The notes: generated from the letters alone by a model not told the origin. DNA of 64,000 nucleotides from Caulobacterales bacterium (GCA_016183935.1 JACPDR010000003.1:1-64000); one strand, 5' to 3'. Positions 27,818-38,406 are shown, numbered from the stretch's first letter. Numbers and translations: made by a program.

Positions 27818-28960
27818 ATGATGCGGAACAGCTGGGCCGGCGCGGCCGTCCTGACTCTGGCCCTGATGCTCGGTGCCTGCGGCGCGGGCGACGACGCGGC
27901 CAAGAAGGCCGAGACCAAGGCGGGCGCCACCGGCGGCAGCAGCCTGACGGTCACCGTCGCCACGGCCTCGCTCCAGAACCTGCCGCGCACCGTCACGGCC
28001 TCCGGCACCATTTCCGCCTGGGAAGAGGTGCCGGTCGGGGCCGAGACCGGCGGCCTGACCGCCACCGCCGTCTATATCGATGAGGGCCGCTATGTCCGCC
28101 AGGGCCAGCCGCTGGTCCAGCTCAACGACGCCCTGCTGCGCGCCCAGCTGCGCCAGCAACAGGCGGCCGTGCAGACCGCCCAGGCCAACGCCGCCCGCGA
28201 CCAGGCCGCGCTCGACCGGGCCCAGGAACTGAAGGAGCGCGGCTTCCTCAGCCAGGCGTCGCTGGATACGGCCCTGGCCAACAAGCGCGCCTCGGACGCC
28301 AACCTCGCCGCCGCCCAGGCCTCGCTGTCGGAGACCCGCACCCGCCTGGCCCAGGCGACCATCCGCGCGCCGGTGTCCGGGCTGGTGATCAGCCGCAGCG
28401 TCACCCGCGGCCAGATCGTCTCCGCCGGGACGGAGCTGTTCCGCATCGTGCGCGACGGCCGCCTCGAGCTCGACGCCCAGGTGCCGGAGACCGAGCTGCA
28501 TCTGGTCCGCGCCGGCCAGTCCGCCGTGATCTCGTCCGACCAGGTCGGCGAGGCCGCCGGAACGGTCCGCATCGTCACCCCCGAGGTGAACGCCGAGACC
28601 CGGCTGGGCGTGGCCCGCATCGCCGTGTCCGGCAGCGGCTTCCGGCCCGGCATGTTCGCCCGGGCCCGCATCCAGGTCGGCGACCAGCCCGCCGTCACCG
28701 TGCCGACCGCGGCCGTGCTCTATCGCGAGAACCGCCCCGGCGTCTTCGTCATGGGAACCGACGGCCGGGCCCGCTTCCAGCCGGTCACCGTCCTCTCGCG
28801 GACCACCGACCGCACCGCCGTCACCGGCGTCGAGGCCGGCGTGCGTGTCGTGGTCGAGGGGGCCGGTTTCCTCGGAGAGGGCGACCGGGTCACCGTCGCG
28901 CCCGCCAGGACCGCCGCCGCGCCGCCCGCCGCCCGCGCCCCCGCCGCGGCCAAGAAGTAG
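27818..28960 (+). CDS. RND efflux periplasmic adaptor (membrane fusion protein), lipoprotein
   Basis: Connects the inner-membrane pump at 28970 with an outer-membrane channel. A lipoprotein signal with the lipobox LMLGAC (Cys at about residue 19) anchors it. It has barrel-sandwich halves (VGAETGGLTATAVYIDEGRY, APVSGLVISRSVTRG), a coiled-coil hairpin of about 100-165 (QQQAAVQTAQANAARDQAAL, ASDANLAAAQASLSETRTRL), then beta-barrel and MP domains. 380 residues from ATG 27818; a second ATG at 27821 or a GTG at 27809 are alternatives. The C terminus ends in an Ala/Pro-rich tail. It lies 9 bp before the pump gene. Confidence 0.92.
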   Translation: MMRNSWAGAAVLTLALMLGACGAGDDAAKKAETKAGATGGSSLTVTVATASLQNLPRTVTASGTISAWEEVPVGAETGGLTATAVYIDEGRYVRQGQPLVQLNDALLRAQLRQQQAAVQTAQANAARDQAALDRAQELKERGFLSQASLDTALANKRASDANLAAAQASLSETRTRLAQATIRAPVSGLVISRSVTRGQIVSAGTELFRIVRDGRLELDAQVPETELHLVRAGQSAVISSDQVGEAAGTVRIVTPEVNAETRLGVARIAVSGSGFRPGMFARARIQVGDQPAVTVPTAAVLYRENRPGVFVMGTDGRARFQPVTVLSRTTDRTAVTGVEAGVRVVVEGAGFLGEGDRVTVAPARTAAAPPAARAPAAAKK

Positions 28961-28969
28961 GCCCCGGCC

Positions 28970-31900
28970 ATGAAGAACATCTCGTCCTGGTCGATCAAGA
29001 ATCCGATCCCGATCATCCTCATGTTTGTGCTGCTGACGCTGGCGGGCGTCAACGGCTTCATGGGGATGCGGATCAACAACAATCCCGACATCGACTTCCC
29101 GCTGGTGCTGGTCGCCGCGGGTCGTCCGGGCGCGGCCCCCAGCGAGATGGAAGTCCAGGTCACCCGGTTGATCGAGGACTCCCTCGCCGGCCTGTCGGGC
29201 GTCCGCCATATCAACTCGCAGATCACCGACGGCTCGTCCGTGACCACGATCGAGTTCGAGCTGGGCACCGATACGGAGCGGGCCACCAACGACGTCCGCA
29301 ACGCCATGAGCGGCCTGCGCGCCGACCTGCCGCAGGACATGCAGGAGCCCAGCGTCCAGCGCATCGACATCACCGGCGACGCCCTGATCACCTGGGTGGT
29401 CCGTTCGGCGACGATGACGCCGGAGGAGCTCAGCTGGTTCATCGACAACGAGGTCAGCCGGTCGCTGCTGTCGATCAGCGGCGTCGGCGAGGTCAACCGC
29501 TCGGGCGGGGTGGACCGCGAGATCCGCGTCGAACTGGATCCGGACCGGCTCGCCTCCTACGGCCTGACCGCCGCCTCGGTCAGCCAGGCCCTGACATCGG
29601 TGAACAGCGATCTGCCCGGGGGACGGGTGACGATTTCGGGCGCCGAACGGTCGATCCGCACCCTCGGCGCGGCCGGCTCGATCGAGGAACTGCGCGAGAC
29701 CCTGGTGCCGCTGGCCGGCGGCCGATCGGTGCGGCTCGGTGACCTCGGCACGGTCGAGGACCACTGGAGCGAACCGCGCCGCCTGGCCCGCTACAACGGC
29801 CAGGAGGCCGTGACCTTCAACTTCCTGCGCTCGCGCACGGCCAGCGAGGTCAAGGTGGCCGACCGGGTCCGCGAGCGCGTCGCCGAGATCGACGAGGCCC
29901 ACCCCGAACTGACCATCGAACAGGTCACCGCCAGCGTCGAATACATCGAGGAGAGCTATATCGCCTCCCTCGAAGCCCTGCTGCTGGGCGCGGCGCTCGC
30001 CGTCGTCGTGGTGTTCATCTTCCTGCGCGACTGGCGGGCCACCTTCATCACCGCCATGGCCATGCCGTTGTCGCTGATACCGGCCTTCGCCATCCTCGGG
30101 CCCCTGGACCAGTCGCTCAACGTGGTCACCCTGCTGGCGTTGTCCTTGACGGTCGGCATCCTCGTCGATGACGCCATCGTCGAGATCGAGAACATCGTCC
30201 GGCACATGCGGGACGGGAAGTCGCCCTACAACGCCTCGATGGAGGCGGCCGACGAGATCGGCCTGGCCGTCGTGGCCACCACCGCCACCATCATTGCGGT
30301 GTTCGCGCCGGTCGGCTTCATGCCCGGCATCATCGGCCAGTTCTTCAAGGCCTTCGCCCTGGCCGCCTGCGTCGCCGTGGCCTTCTCGCTGATCGTGGCG
30401 CGGACGCTGACGCCGCTGATGGCCGCCTACCTGCTCAAGCACACCAAGCACGAAGACGCCGATCCGTTCTGGATGAGCGGTTACCTGAAGGCGCTGCGCT
30501 GGTCGGTGGGCAACCGGTGGAAGGTGTTCGGCATGGGCACCGCGCTATTCTTCGGCTGCGGCTTCCTGGCCACCCAGGTGCCGTTTGAATTCTCGCCTTC
30601 GGGCGACGAGTCGCGGGCCGCCTTCTCGGTCGAGCTGCCGCCCGGCGCGACGCTGCGCCAGACCGACGCCATCGTCCAGCGCCTCACCCGCGATCTGCAG
30701 CAACGCCCCGAGGTGACCTCCGTCTTCGCGCAGATCGGCGGGCAGGAGGTCAACCAGGCCAACATCTACGCCGACATGGTCGACAAGGGCGAGCGGACGC
30801 TCAGCCAGCAGGAATTCGCCCGCGAAATGGTCGACGGATGGAAATCCATTCCGGGCGCCCGCATCGGGGCCGGAACCGGCAACCAGGGCGGCGGACCGTC
30901 GGACGGGACGTCCTATACATTCGCCGTTCTGGGCGACAATCCGGAGGCGCTGCAGGCCGCGGCCCGCAGGATCGAGGCCGAGATGCGGACCGTTCCGGGC
31001 CTGGCCAACGTCGTCAACACCGCCTCGATCGCGCGGCCCGAAATCCTCGTCAAGCCGAGGCCGGACCAGGCCGCCCTGATGGGGGTCTCGACCCGCGACA
31101 TCTCGCAGACCATCCGCGTCGCCACGATCGGCGACATCGCCCAGAACCTGCCCAAATACAATCTGGGCGACCGCCAGGTGCCGATCCGGCTGCAGCTGAC
31201 CTCCGACGCCCGCGAGGACCTGTCGGTGCTCGAGAACCTGCGCGTGCCGACCAATACGGGCGGGGCCGTTCCGCTCAGCGCCGTGGCCGATATCCAGTTC
31301 GGAGCCGGCCCTTCGCAGGTGCTGCGCCAGGACCGCGCCCGGATCGCCTCGATCACGGCCGAACTCGACGGCATCCGCACCGGCGAGGCCGCGGCGGCCG
31401 TCCAGCAACTGCCGTCCGTGAAGAACCTGCCCGCCGGGGTGCGCCAGGTGCCGGCCGGCGACGCCGAGTTCATCCAGGAGATGATCACCGGCTTCGCCAT
31501 CGCCTTCGCAACCGGCATCCTGCTGATGTACGCCGTGCTGGTGCTGCTGTTCCGCAGCTTCGCCTATCCGGTCACCATCATGGCCTCGCTGCCGCTGGCC
31601 ATCGGCGGGGCGTTCGTGGCGCTGATGATCGCGGGCTCCAGCTTCTCGATCTCGTCCCTGATCGGGGTGCTGATGCTGATGGGCATCGCGGCCAAGAACT
31701 CGATCCTGCTGGTCGACTACATCGTCATGGCCGAGAAGGGCGGGATGAAGCGCTTCGACGCCATCATGGACGCCGCCCACAAGCGGGCGCGGCCCATCCT
31801 TATGACCACCTTCGCCATGGGCGCCGGCATGCTGCCCGTGGCGCTGGGTTGGGGCGCCGATGTGGAGTTCCGTTCGCCGATGGCCATCGCGGTGGTCGGG

Positions 31901-32062
31901 GGCCTGATCTCGTCGACCTTCCTGTCGCTGCTGTTCATCCCGCCGATATTCACGATCGTGGACGACATCTCGGGCTTCTTCGCCCGGCGCCTGGGCAAGA
32001 TCTTCGCCAGCCAGCGTCATGAGCCGAACCGCACGGCGCCGGAGCCGGAGCCGGCGGAGTAG
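28970..32062 (+). CDS. RND multidrug efflux pump, inner-membrane transporter (AcrB/HAE1 family)
   Basis: Proton-driven exporter. 1030 residues with twelve predicted membrane helices. The first helix is [20 protein letters not shown], the proton-relay motif is [18 protein letters not shown] (paired Asp at about residue 398), and the second-half landmarks are [20 protein letters not shown] and [17 protein letters not shown]. The large periplasmic loops follow helices 1 and 7. No outer-membrane factor gene is next to it, so a TolC-like protein elsewhere probably completes the pump. Substrate not predictable. Confidence 0.95.
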   Translation: MKNISSWSIKNPIPIILMFVLLTLAGVNGFMGMRINNNPDIDFPLVLVAAGRPGAAPSEMEVQVTRLIEDSLAGLSGVRHINSQITDGSSVTTIEFELGTDTERATNDVRNAMSGLRADLPQDMQEPSVQRIDITGDALITWVVRSATMTPEELSWFIDNEVSRSLLSISGVGEVNRSGGVDREIRVELDPDRLASYGLTAASVSQALTSVNSDLPGGRVTISGAERSIRTLGAAGSIEELRETLVPLAGGRSVRLGDLGTVEDHWSEPRRLARYNGQEAVTFNFLRSRTASEVKVADRVRERVAEIDEAHPELTIEQVTASVEYIEESYIASLEALLLGAALAVVVVFIFLRDWRATFITAMAMPLSLIPAFAILGPLDQSLNVVTLLALSLTVGILVDDAIVEIENIVRHMRDGKSPYNASMEAADEIGLAVVATTATIIAVFAPVGFMPGIIGQFFKAFALAACVAVAFSLIVARTLTPLMAAYLLKHTKHEDADPFWMSGYLKALRWSVGNRWKVFGMGTALFFGCGFLATQVPFEFSPSGDESRAAFSVELPPGATLRQTDAIVQRLTRDLQQRPEVTSVFAQIGGQEVNQANIYADMVDKGERTLSQQEFAREMVDGWKSIPGARIGAGTGNQGGGPSDGTSYTFAVLGDNPEALQAAARRIEAEMRTVPGLANVVNTASIARPEILVKPRPDQAALMGVSTRDISQTIRVATIGDIAQNLPKYNLGDRQVPIRLQLTSDAREDLSVLENLRVPTNTGGAVPLSAVADIQFGAGPSQVLRQDRARIASITAELDGIRTGEAAAAVQQLPSVKNLPAGVRQVPAGDAEFIQEMITGFAIAFATGILLMYAVLVLLFRSFAYPVTIMASLPLAIGGAFVALMIAGSSFSISSLIGVLMLMGIAAKNSILLVDYIVMAEKGGMKRFDAIMDAAHKRARPILMTTFAMGAGMLPVALGWGADVEFRSPMAIAVVGGLISSTFLSLLFIPPIFTIVDDISGFFARRLGKIFASQRHEPNRTAPEPEPAE

Positions 32063-32080
32063 CGACACCGCACGGGGACC

Positions 32081-32109
32081 GGGGCGGCCCGCACAGCGCG
32101 GGCCGACCC
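32081..32109 (+). terminator. Hairpin at the end of the RND operon
   Basis: The 8-bp stem cggcccgc (32085-32092) / gcgggccg (32098-32105), extended by gggg (32081-32084) / cccc (32107-32110) with one bulged base. No T-tract follows, so a Rho-assisted terminator or 3' stabiliser is more likely than an intrinsic terminator. Confidence 0.45.
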
Positions 32110-32200
32110 CGGGAGGGACCGTATTCCGAAGGCAGGGTGAACGCGGCTTAAGGTCGTTTGTTTGGACTTACTTCAGGCTCCCGACCGCAAACGTGGCGGC

Positions 32201-33421
32201 ATGTGCGGGTTAGCTTTCGTCCGTAGGTTTCTGCGCCGCCGGGACGGCAACGTGGCGATTATCGCCGCCTTGGCCATGCCCCTGGTCGTCGGGGGCGCCG
32301 CCTATGGGGTCGACACCCTCTACTGGTATTTCCGCGATCTGGAGCTGCAGGCCGCCGCCGACGCGGCCGCCTACGCCGCCGCCATCGAGATGCGCGCCGG
32401 CCGAGCCGAGACCACGGTGACCGCCGCCGCCGGCCGCGAGGCGGGCGACAACGGCTTCGATCTCGCCGTAGGGACGATGACCGTCAACACCCCGCCAACC
32501 ACCGGCGCCTTCCAGCAGCCGCAGGCGGTCGAGGTGGTGCTGACCGAGCAGCAGGACCGGTTCTTCAGCGGCCTGTTCGACGGTTCGCTCGTCTGGGCCG
32601 GGGCCCGCTCCGTCGCCATCTACGAAACCACCTCGAACGCCTGCGTCATCGCGCTCGATCCGGGCGCCGCCTCGGCGGTGTCCATGCGCGGCTCGGCGAG
32701 CCTGAGGCTGCAGGGATGCAGCGTCGTGGCCAACTCGATCGCCGACACCGCCATCGACCTCGGCGGCGCCTCGCGCCTCGAGACGCCCTGCCTGATCTCC
32801 GGCGGCGGGGTTTCGGCGACCTCGTCGCTGGTGCTGACGGAATGCGCCGAGCCGGTGACCCGCGCCCCCCCGGTCGCCGACCCCTACCGTCTGGTGCCGG
32901 AGCCGACGCCGTCCGGCGGCTGCCTCAACGGCAATGGCGCGGTGCTGCTGCCCGGCCGCTACTGCAACGGCCTCAACCTGCGCGGCGACGTGCATCTGGA
33001 GCCGGGGGTCTACTACGTCGAGGGTGGCGACTTCCGCACCAACGCCCTCGCCAACATCACCGGCGAAGGGGTGACGATCTTTCTCGGCGACGGCGTCGGC
33101 ACGCGCTTCAACGGCACGGCGACGATCACGCTCTCGGCTCCGACCGCGGGACCTTACGCCGGCCTGCTGTTCTTCGCCGACCGCGAGGGCCAGCGGCAGT
33201 CCCACCTGTTCAACGGCGGCGCCGGCTCCAGCCTCACCGGAGCCCTCTACCTGGCCAGCCAGGACGTCGAATACGCGGGCAATTTCGCCGGCGACGGCGG
33301 CTGTATGCAGATCGTCGCCCGCACCGTCGCCTGGAGCGGAACCGCCGACATCGCCGTCGACTGCACCGCCCGCGGCATGACCGCCCTGCCCGGCCAGCAG
33401 CTGATCAGGATCGTCGAATGA
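32201..33421 (+). CDS. TadG-like pilus assembly/secreted surface protein
   Basis: Inner-membrane pseudopilin-like protein of the Flp/Tad type. An N-terminal signal and helix at about residues 15-45 (VAIIAALAMPLVVGGAAYGVDTLYW) matches the TadG N-terminal domain, followed by LELQAAADAAAYAAAIEMR. The rest (about 130-400) is a long, Gly/Ser/Thr-rich extracellular region with repeated beta-type segments (SMRGSASLRLQGCSVVANSI, GVYYVEGGDFRTNALANITG) and several Cys pairs. The start is the ATG 32201; a TTG at 32162 is possible. The 3' end overlaps the next gene by 4 bases. Confidence 0.82.
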   Translation: MCGLAFVRRFLRRRDGNVAIIAALAMPLVVGGAAYGVDTLYWYFRDLELQAAADAAAYAAAIEMRAGRAETTVTAAAGREAGDNGFDLAVGTMTVNTPPTTGAFQQPQAVEVVLTEQQDRFFSGLFDGSLVWAGARSVAIYETTSNACVIALDPGAASAVSMRGSASLRLQGCSVVANSIADTAIDLGGASRLETPCLISGGGVSATSSLVLTECAEPVTRAPPVADPYRLVPEPTPSGGCLNGNGAVLLPGRYCNGLNLRGDVHLEPGVYYVEGGDFRTNALANITGEGVTIFLGDGVGTRFNGTATITLSAPTAGPYAGLLFFADREGQRQSHLFNGGAGSSLTGALYLASQDVEYAGNFAGDGGCMQIVARTVAWSGTADIAVDCTARGMTALPGQQLIRIVE

Positions 33422-33837
33422 GCGCGCAGACGCTTCATCGGCTGGCCCGCGACGAGCGCGGCGGATCGGCGGTCGAGTTCGCCCTGGTGGCTCCGGTTCT
33501 GGCCGCGGTCCTGGCCGTCCTGACCCTGGTGTGGAGTGACATCACGGCGGTGGCGCGCATGCGCTCCGCGGTTCATGCCGGCGCCGATTACCTGCGCGCC
33601 GGCGGCGCCGACACGGCCCTGGTCCGGACCGTGGTCGAGCGGTCCTGGGAGGCGATGCCGGAGACCTACGAAATCACGGTCGCTGAATCCTGCGCCTGCG
33701 GAGACGCCGTCGGCGGCTGTGCGGTGCTGTGCCCCTCGGGCGAGCCGCCTTCGGTCTATGTCGAGATCCGCGCCGCGACCGGCGACCCCGACCAGATGAT
33801 CGGCCGCACGGCCACCGAGCTGGTCCGTGTCCGCTAA
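33418..33837 (+). CDS. TadE-like pseudopilin, copy 1
   Basis: 139 residues. The TadE motif GGSAVEFALVAPVLAAVLAV at about residues 15-34 with the conserved Glu is followed by a periplasmic domain with four closely spaced cysteines (SCACGDAVGGCAVLC). ATG 33418-33420 overlaps the preceding stop (ATGA). The next gene starts 11 bases inside it. Confidence 0.85.
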   Translation: MSAQTLHRLARDERGGSAVEFALVAPVLAAVLAVLTLVWSDITAVARMRSAVHAGADYLRAGGADTALVRTVVERSWEAMPETYEITVAESCACGDAVGGCAVLCPSGEPPSVYVEIRAATGDPDQMIGRTATELVRVR

Positions 33838-34240
33838 TCCCCGCAGCCCCCGCGCCCTGGCCGGCGACACCTCGGGAGCCTCCGCGGTCGAATTCGGCAT
33901 GATCGCGCCGCTGCTGATCGTCCTCCTGTTCGGCCTCTTCCAGGTGGGCTGGGCCCTGCACTGCGCTTCTTCCGTCCGCTATGCGCTGGACGAGTCGGCC
34001 CGGGCCCTGTCGATCGACCCGGACCTGACCGCCTCCCAGGTGGAGGCCGCCATGCGCGCGCGGCTGGACGAGTTCGCCGATCCGGAGATCAGCGTCTCGA
34101 TCAGCGAGGATTCGGCCACGCCCGGCCTGCGTATCACCAACCTCCACGCCACCTATGTCCACTCCCTGGCGGTGCCGATGCTGCCGGTCTGGGAGTTGCG
34201 CTTCCAGTCGGCCGCCTCCGTCGCCCGCCCGGTGATCTGA
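33827..34240 (+). CDS. TadE-like pseudopilin, copy 2
   Basis: 137 residues, GTG start at 33827 overlapping copy 1 by 11 bases. The helix SGASAVEFGMIAPLLIVLLFGLFQVGW at about 16-42 carries the conserved Glu of the family. The periplasmic part is shorter and lacks the cysteine cluster of copy 1. The two copies are not close paralogues. A strong terminator follows. Confidence 0.85.
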   Translation: MSANPRSPRALAGDTSGASAVEFGMIAPLLIVLLFGLFQVGWALHCASSVRYALDESARALSIDPDLTASQVEAAMRARLDEFADPEISVSISEDSATPGLRITNLHATYVHSLAVPMLPVWELRFQSAASVARPVI

Positions 34241-34272
34241 CGCCCCCAGGCCGAAGGCGCCCGACAAAGCAA

Positions 34273-34300
34273 AGCCGGCCGGGGTTTCCCCCGGCCGGCT
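34273..34300. terminator. Bidirectional terminator between the TadE cluster and the TonB receptor
   Basis: A perfect 12-bp stem, agccggccgggg (34273-34284) and ccccggccggct (34289-34300), around the 4-base loop tttc. On the plus strand ctttcgtt follows; on the minus strand ctttgctttg follows. It can end transcription of both the tad cluster and the TonB-dependent receptor. Confidence 0.85.
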
Positions 34301-34327
34301 CTTTCGTTCCGCCTGCCGGCGAACCGG

Positions 34328-36931
34328 TCAGTACTTGAAGCGCAGGGTGGCGCCGTAGGTCCGCGGAGCGCCCAGGAAGGCGTCGTAGGTCTGGGAGTCC
34401 AGCGCCGGGTTGTAGTAGGTGCCGTTCGGCTGGATCGTGCTCTGGAACGCCGAGCCCTGGAGCGGGGCGTTGTAGGCGACCTGGATGTACTCCTCGTCGG
34501 TCAGGTTCTGGACCCAGAACTCCGCCGTCCAGCGCTCATCCGCGCTGCCGAGCATGACGCGCCCGTTGAGGGTGGCGAAGGCGTCCTGCTGCTTGAACGG
34601 GATCAGGTCCGAGCCGGTGTTGTACTCGGTCATGTACTTGCCGGCGAGGCTGAAGCCCGCGCGCAGGTTGTTGCCGACGTCGCGGTCGAAGTTGATCGAC
34701 AGGGTCGAGGACCATTCCGGCGCGAAGGATGCCGTGGAGCCCGGCAGCAGCGACAGCTGCGGGAAGTTGCCGGGGCTGGCCAGGTCGGCGGCGGTGAACT
34801 CGCCGTATTCGGCCTCGGTCCAGGTGACGCCGCCCTGGAAGCTCAGGCCCTCGACGGGCGAGAACCACACGAAGTCGGCGTCGACCCCGCGCGAGGTCAG
34901 CTCGGGGATCGACTCCACCACGAAGGCGGTGCCGAGGAAGGTGTTGAGCTGGAAGTCCTCGAACGTCTGGTCGAAGTAGGTGGCGTTGAGCAGCAGGGTG
35001 CGATCCAGCAGCGTCATCTTCACGCCGGCTTCGTAGCTGTCCACGACTTCCGACGGGAACAGGGTCGAGGCCACCGGGGTGATGCCGGCCTGAACGCGAT
35101 CGAGGTTGTAGCCGAAGCTCTTGTAGCCGCGGGCGTAGGACACATAGGTCAGGACCGACGGGTTCAGGCGGTAGGAGGCCTTGATCGTGCCGCTGAGCTC
35201 GGTGTCGTCGAATTCCTCGGCGACGGCGCGGTTGTTGAAGAAGACGTTGGCCCACGGCAGGCAGAAGTTGCCGATGACGGTGGCGGCGTTGCCCGCCCCC
35301 AGCACCGCGCCGATGGCACCGGCGTTGCCCAGGGCGGCGGCGCAGGTGCCGCCGTTGCCGTTGGTGTTGGTCTGCTGACCGGTCAGCGACTTGTCGTCCA
35401 TCGTGTAGCGCAGGCCGAGGGTCAGATCGAACGCCTCGGTGACGTGCCAGGTGTTGTTGGTGAACACCGCGAAGGAGGTCGATTCCTGCTCGTAGGTGTC
35501 CTCGAAGCCCTGGCCGACGATGAAGCCCGGGCCGCCGCCGCCGATGGCGCCGCCGGTGCCCAGGCAGGTCCCGAATCCGACCGGCGTCTGGGCCGGCCGC
35601 GTGTAGCAGCCGATGGTGTTCGGGCTGATCGGCAGGGCCGGATTGGCCGCGTTCAGGCGGGCGCTGAGCAGGAACGACAGGAAGGGCGTGTAGTCGTCGC
35701 CGAAATACCAGCTGTCGGTGCGGCCGATGTCTTCCTTGGTGGCGAAGACGCCGACCAGCCAGTCGAGGCTGTCCGTGGACCCGGCGAGGCGGAACTCCTG
35801 GGTCAGGTTCTCGACCGAGAAGCCGAAGTCGCCGTCCTGTTCGCGATAGGCGATGTCGGCGCCGGTGTAGTCGATCTCGTGGCCGAGGCTGGACGTCCAC
35901 TTACGCCACGAGGAGACGGAGGTCAGGGTGGCCCCGCCGAACATCGACGGCATGTCGAAGTTGGCTTCGACCGAGACGCCCTTGTCCTCGACTTCCTGGC
36001 CGCTCGCGCGGTTGGCGTAGCCGGTGCGGTCGAAAGGCAGCACGCCGAAGCCGGCGGCCGGCGGACGCTGGCCCGGACCGTCCGACAGCAGGTTGACGAA
36101 CGGATAGGTCGGACCGGTGCGGATCTGCGTGCCGATGCAGCAGTATTCGTCACGCGACGAATAGTCGGCGATGACCCGGACCGAGGTGTTGTCGTTGGGC
36201 AGCCACAGCAGCTGGCCGCGGACGGTGCCGAAGTCCTGGTTGTTGTCGTCCGTTTCCTGGCGGGGGCCGTCGCCGGTGTCGATATTCATGAAGCCGTCGC
36301 GGAGACGGCGTCCGGCGTAGAGGCGGAAGGCCAGGGTGTCGCTGATCGGGCCGGTGACCGAACCGGAGACGGCCATGGCGCCGTAGTTGCCGACGGTGGC
36401 CTCGGCGTTGAAGCCGGGCGTGAAGGACGGAGCCTCGGTGATGATGTTGATGACGCCGGCCGAGGTGTTCTTGCCGAACAGCGTGCCCTGCGGTCCCTTC
36501 AGCACCTCGATGCGCTGCAGTTCGCCCAGATCGCCGAAGCCGACCGAGTTGCGCGAACGGTAGACGCCGTCGATGACCACGCCGACCGAGCTTTCGAGGC
36601 CCGGGTTGTCGCCGACCGTGCCGACGCCGCGGATACGGGCCGTGGTCGAGGCTTCCGACGAGGTCGAGGTGACCGTCAGGCCCGGGGTCAGGATCTGCAG
36701 GTCCTTGATGTCGCGGACACCGGCGTCCTGCAGGGTCTCCTGCGACAGGCTGGTGACCACGATCGGCACGTCCTGAAGGTTCTGCTCGCGCTTCTGGGCG
36801 GTGACGATGATGTCGTCGACGGTCGTGGCGGCCTGGCCATCCTGGGCCTGGGCGACGCCGGCGAAGCCGAAGGCGACGGCGCCGACGACGGCGGCCGACG
36901 CGGTGGTGCGAAGAAGGTTGGTAAGGCGCAT
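34328..36931 (-). CDS. TonB-dependent receptor
   Basis: Outer-membrane transporter for a scarce ligand, energised by TonB. 867 residues. A signal peptide (residues 1-29, ending FAGVAQAQ) precedes a TonB box region DDIIVTAQKREQNLQDVPI. The plug domain is at about 45-160 (VPIVVTSLSQETLQDAGV, QRIEVLKGPQGTLFGKNTSA) and a 22-strand barrel ends in GAPRTYGATLRFKY with a terminal aromatic residue. The ATG 36929-36931 is chosen because GGGGAG lies upstream and the signal peptide follows; the frame open to 37066 is not protein-like. The ligand is unknown; no TetR or sigma factor partner is adjacent. Confidence 0.95.
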   Translation of the reverse strand: MRLTNLLRTTASAAVVGAVAFGFAGVAQAQDGQAATTVDDIIVTAQKREQNLQDVPIVVTSLSQETLQDAGVRDIKDLQILTPGLTVTSTSSEASTTARIRGVGTVGDNPGLESSVGVVIDGVYRSRNSVGFGDLGELQRIEVLKGPQGTLFGKNTSAGVINIITEAPSFTPGFNAEATVGNYGAMAVSGSVTGPISDTLAFRLYAGRRLRDGFMNIDTGDGPRQETDDNNQDFGTVRGQLLWLPNDNTSVRVIADYSSRDEYCCIGTQIRTGPTYPFVNLLSDGPGQRPPAAGFGVLPFDRTGYANRASGQEVEDKGVSVEANFDMPSMFGGATLTSVSSWRKWTSSLGHEIDYTGADIAYREQDGDFGFSVENLTQEFRLAGSTDSLDWLVGVFATKEDIGRTDSWYFGDDYTPFLSFLLSARLNAANPALPISPNTIGCYTRPAQTPVGFGTCLGTGGAIGGGGPGFIVGQGFEDTYEQESTSFAVFTNNTWHVTEAFDLTLGLRYTMDDKSLTGQQTNTNGNGGTCAAALGNAGAIGAVLGAGNAATVIGNFCLPWANVFFNNRAVAEEFDDTELSGTIKASYRLNPSVLTYVSYARGYKSFGYNLDRVQAGITPVASTLFPSEVVDSYEAGVKMTLLDRTLLLNATYFDQTFEDFQLNTFLGTAFVVESIPELTSRGVDADFVWFSPVEGLSFQGGVTWTEAEYGEFTAADLASPGNFPQLSLLPGSTASFAPEWSSTLSINFDRDVGNNLRAGFSLAGKYMTEYNTGSDLIPFKQQDAFATLNGRVMLGSADERWTAEFWVQNLTDEEYIQVAYNAPLQGSAFQSTIQPNGTYYNPALDSQTYDAFLGAPRTYGATLRFKY

Positions 36932-37164
36932 GCACGGCTCCCCGACATTGGCCGGGTCCCGCATGGAACGGGTTGCCGCGGCGTTTCCTGATCCCTGGCC
37001 CGCGCTCTTCTTGCGGAGCGCGGAAACTCCAGCATTCGGGGTAATCCAAGCCGGACTCCGCCACAAGCGCCGGGGCGCCGAGGGGCCTCATTTCCGCCGT
37101 GCCGCTTGCCCCACTGTGACGCAAAAGCGACAGAAACGGATGACCCTACGTCAATATTCGCCCG

Positions 37165-38376
37165 CTATTCGCCAGTATCCGTGAGCTTCCCGGCCAAATT
37201 CTTGCGCCGGCGCCCTGCAACCGCCAGCACCAGGGCGCCCGCGACAGCCGACAGGAAGGATCCGCCCAGCACGCCCAACTTCACCTCGACTTGCTCGGGC
37301 GAGTCGATGGCCCCGGGAAAGGCCAGGATGCCGATGAACAGGCTCATGGTGAAGCCGACGCCGCACAGCAGGCTGACGCCGTACAGCTCCAGCCAGGTCG
37401 AGCCGGTCGGACGGCGTCCGATCTTCAGCGCCGAGGCCAGCCAGGCCGCTCCGAAGACGCCGATCTGCTTGCCCACGAACAGGCCCAGCGCCACGCCGAT
37501 GACCAGCGGGGCGAACGCCTGCTCCAGCGACAGGCCGCCGAAGCTGACGCCGGCCTTGGCGAAGGCGAACAGCGGCAGGACCAGGTAGGCGACATAGGGG
37601 TGCAGGTCGTGCATCGCCTCGCGCAGGGGGCTCTGGCCGTCGCCGCGCCGGTCGTTGACGGGGACGATGGCGGCGAAGGCCACCGCGGTCAGCGAGGTCG
37701 ACAAGCCGGACAGCACGGTCAGATACCAGACCAGGGCGAACCCCAGCACCCAGAACGGCGCCGGAATCTTGCCGGCGCGGGCCATGACGCCGCCGGCGAG
37801 CAGCAGGCCGACGATCCAGACCAACGGCTGCCAGACCACGCCGCTCGAGAACAGGGCGGCGATCAGGGCGATGGCGCCGAGGTCGTCGACGATGGCCAGG
37901 GTCAGCAGGAAGACCCGCAGCGACGACGGCAGGCTGCGTGCGGCCACGGCGAACACGGCCAGGGCGAAGGCGATGTCGGTGGCCAGCGGAATGGGCCAGC
38001 CGCCGCTCGGGCCGTCCATCATGCCGGAGACAGCCAGATAGACGAGCGCCGGCGCGACCATGCCGCCCAGGGCCGCCAGCACCGGCGTGGCCAGCTTCTT
38101 CGGATCGCTGAGTTCGCCCCTGAGAATCTCGTATTTGATCTCCAGCCCGACGACGAGGAAGAAGACCGCCATCAGGCCTTCCTTGATCCATTCGGTGACC
38201 GACAGCTCCAGCAGCAGCGGTCCGACCTGGAGCACATGCTCGCTCTTCAGCCAGGCGAAATAGGTCCCGGACAGGGGCGAGTTGGCGATGATCAGGGCGG
38301 TCAGGGCGGCGAGGCCCAGCACCGCGCCGGACGCGGCTTCGGTCTTGAGGAAATCGAGGGTGATCTTGCGCGCCAC
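37165..38376 (-). CDS. nhaA: Na+/H+ antiporter NhaA
   Basis: Electrogenic sodium/proton exchanger for pH and salt homeostasis in the inner membrane. 403 residues with about 12 helices. The transport core is visible: SGGWPIPLATDIAFALAVFAV at about residues 127-147 and LLTLAIVDDLGAIALIAAL with the paired Asp of the family at about 162-163. The N terminus shows SGAVLGLAALTALIIANSPL, typical of NhaA. It lies 234 bp upstream of the TonB receptor start on the same strand. Confidence 0.96.
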   Translation of the reverse strand: MARKITLDFLKTEAASGAVLGLAALTALIIANSPLSGTYFAWLKSEHVLQVGPLLLELSVTEWIKEGLMAVFFLVVGLEIKYEILRGELSDPKKLATPVLAALGGMVAPALVYLAVSGMMDGPSGGWPIPLATDIAFALAVFAVAARSLPSSLRVFLLTLAIVDDLGAIALIAALFSSGVVWQPLVWIVGLLLAGGVMARAGKIPAPFWVLGFALVWYLTVLSGLSTSLTAVAFAAIVPVNDRRGDGQSPLREAMHDLHPYVAYLVLPLFAFAKAGVSFGGLSLEQAFAPLVIGVALGLFVGKQIGVFGAAWLASALKIGRRPTGSTWLELYGVSLLCGVGFTMSLFIGILAFPGAIDSPEQVEVKLGVLGGSFLSAVAGALVLAVAGRRRKNLAGKLTDTGE

Positions 38377-38406
38377 GGAGGCCTCCGAACTGGAAAGGTC
38401 TGTCGT

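Noticed and set aside
36932-37164. Possible promoter in the 233-bp region between the TonB receptor and nhaA
   Set aside because: A TTGACG-like box on the minus strand near 37150 has no convincing -10 partner at normal spacing. No other structure was seen.
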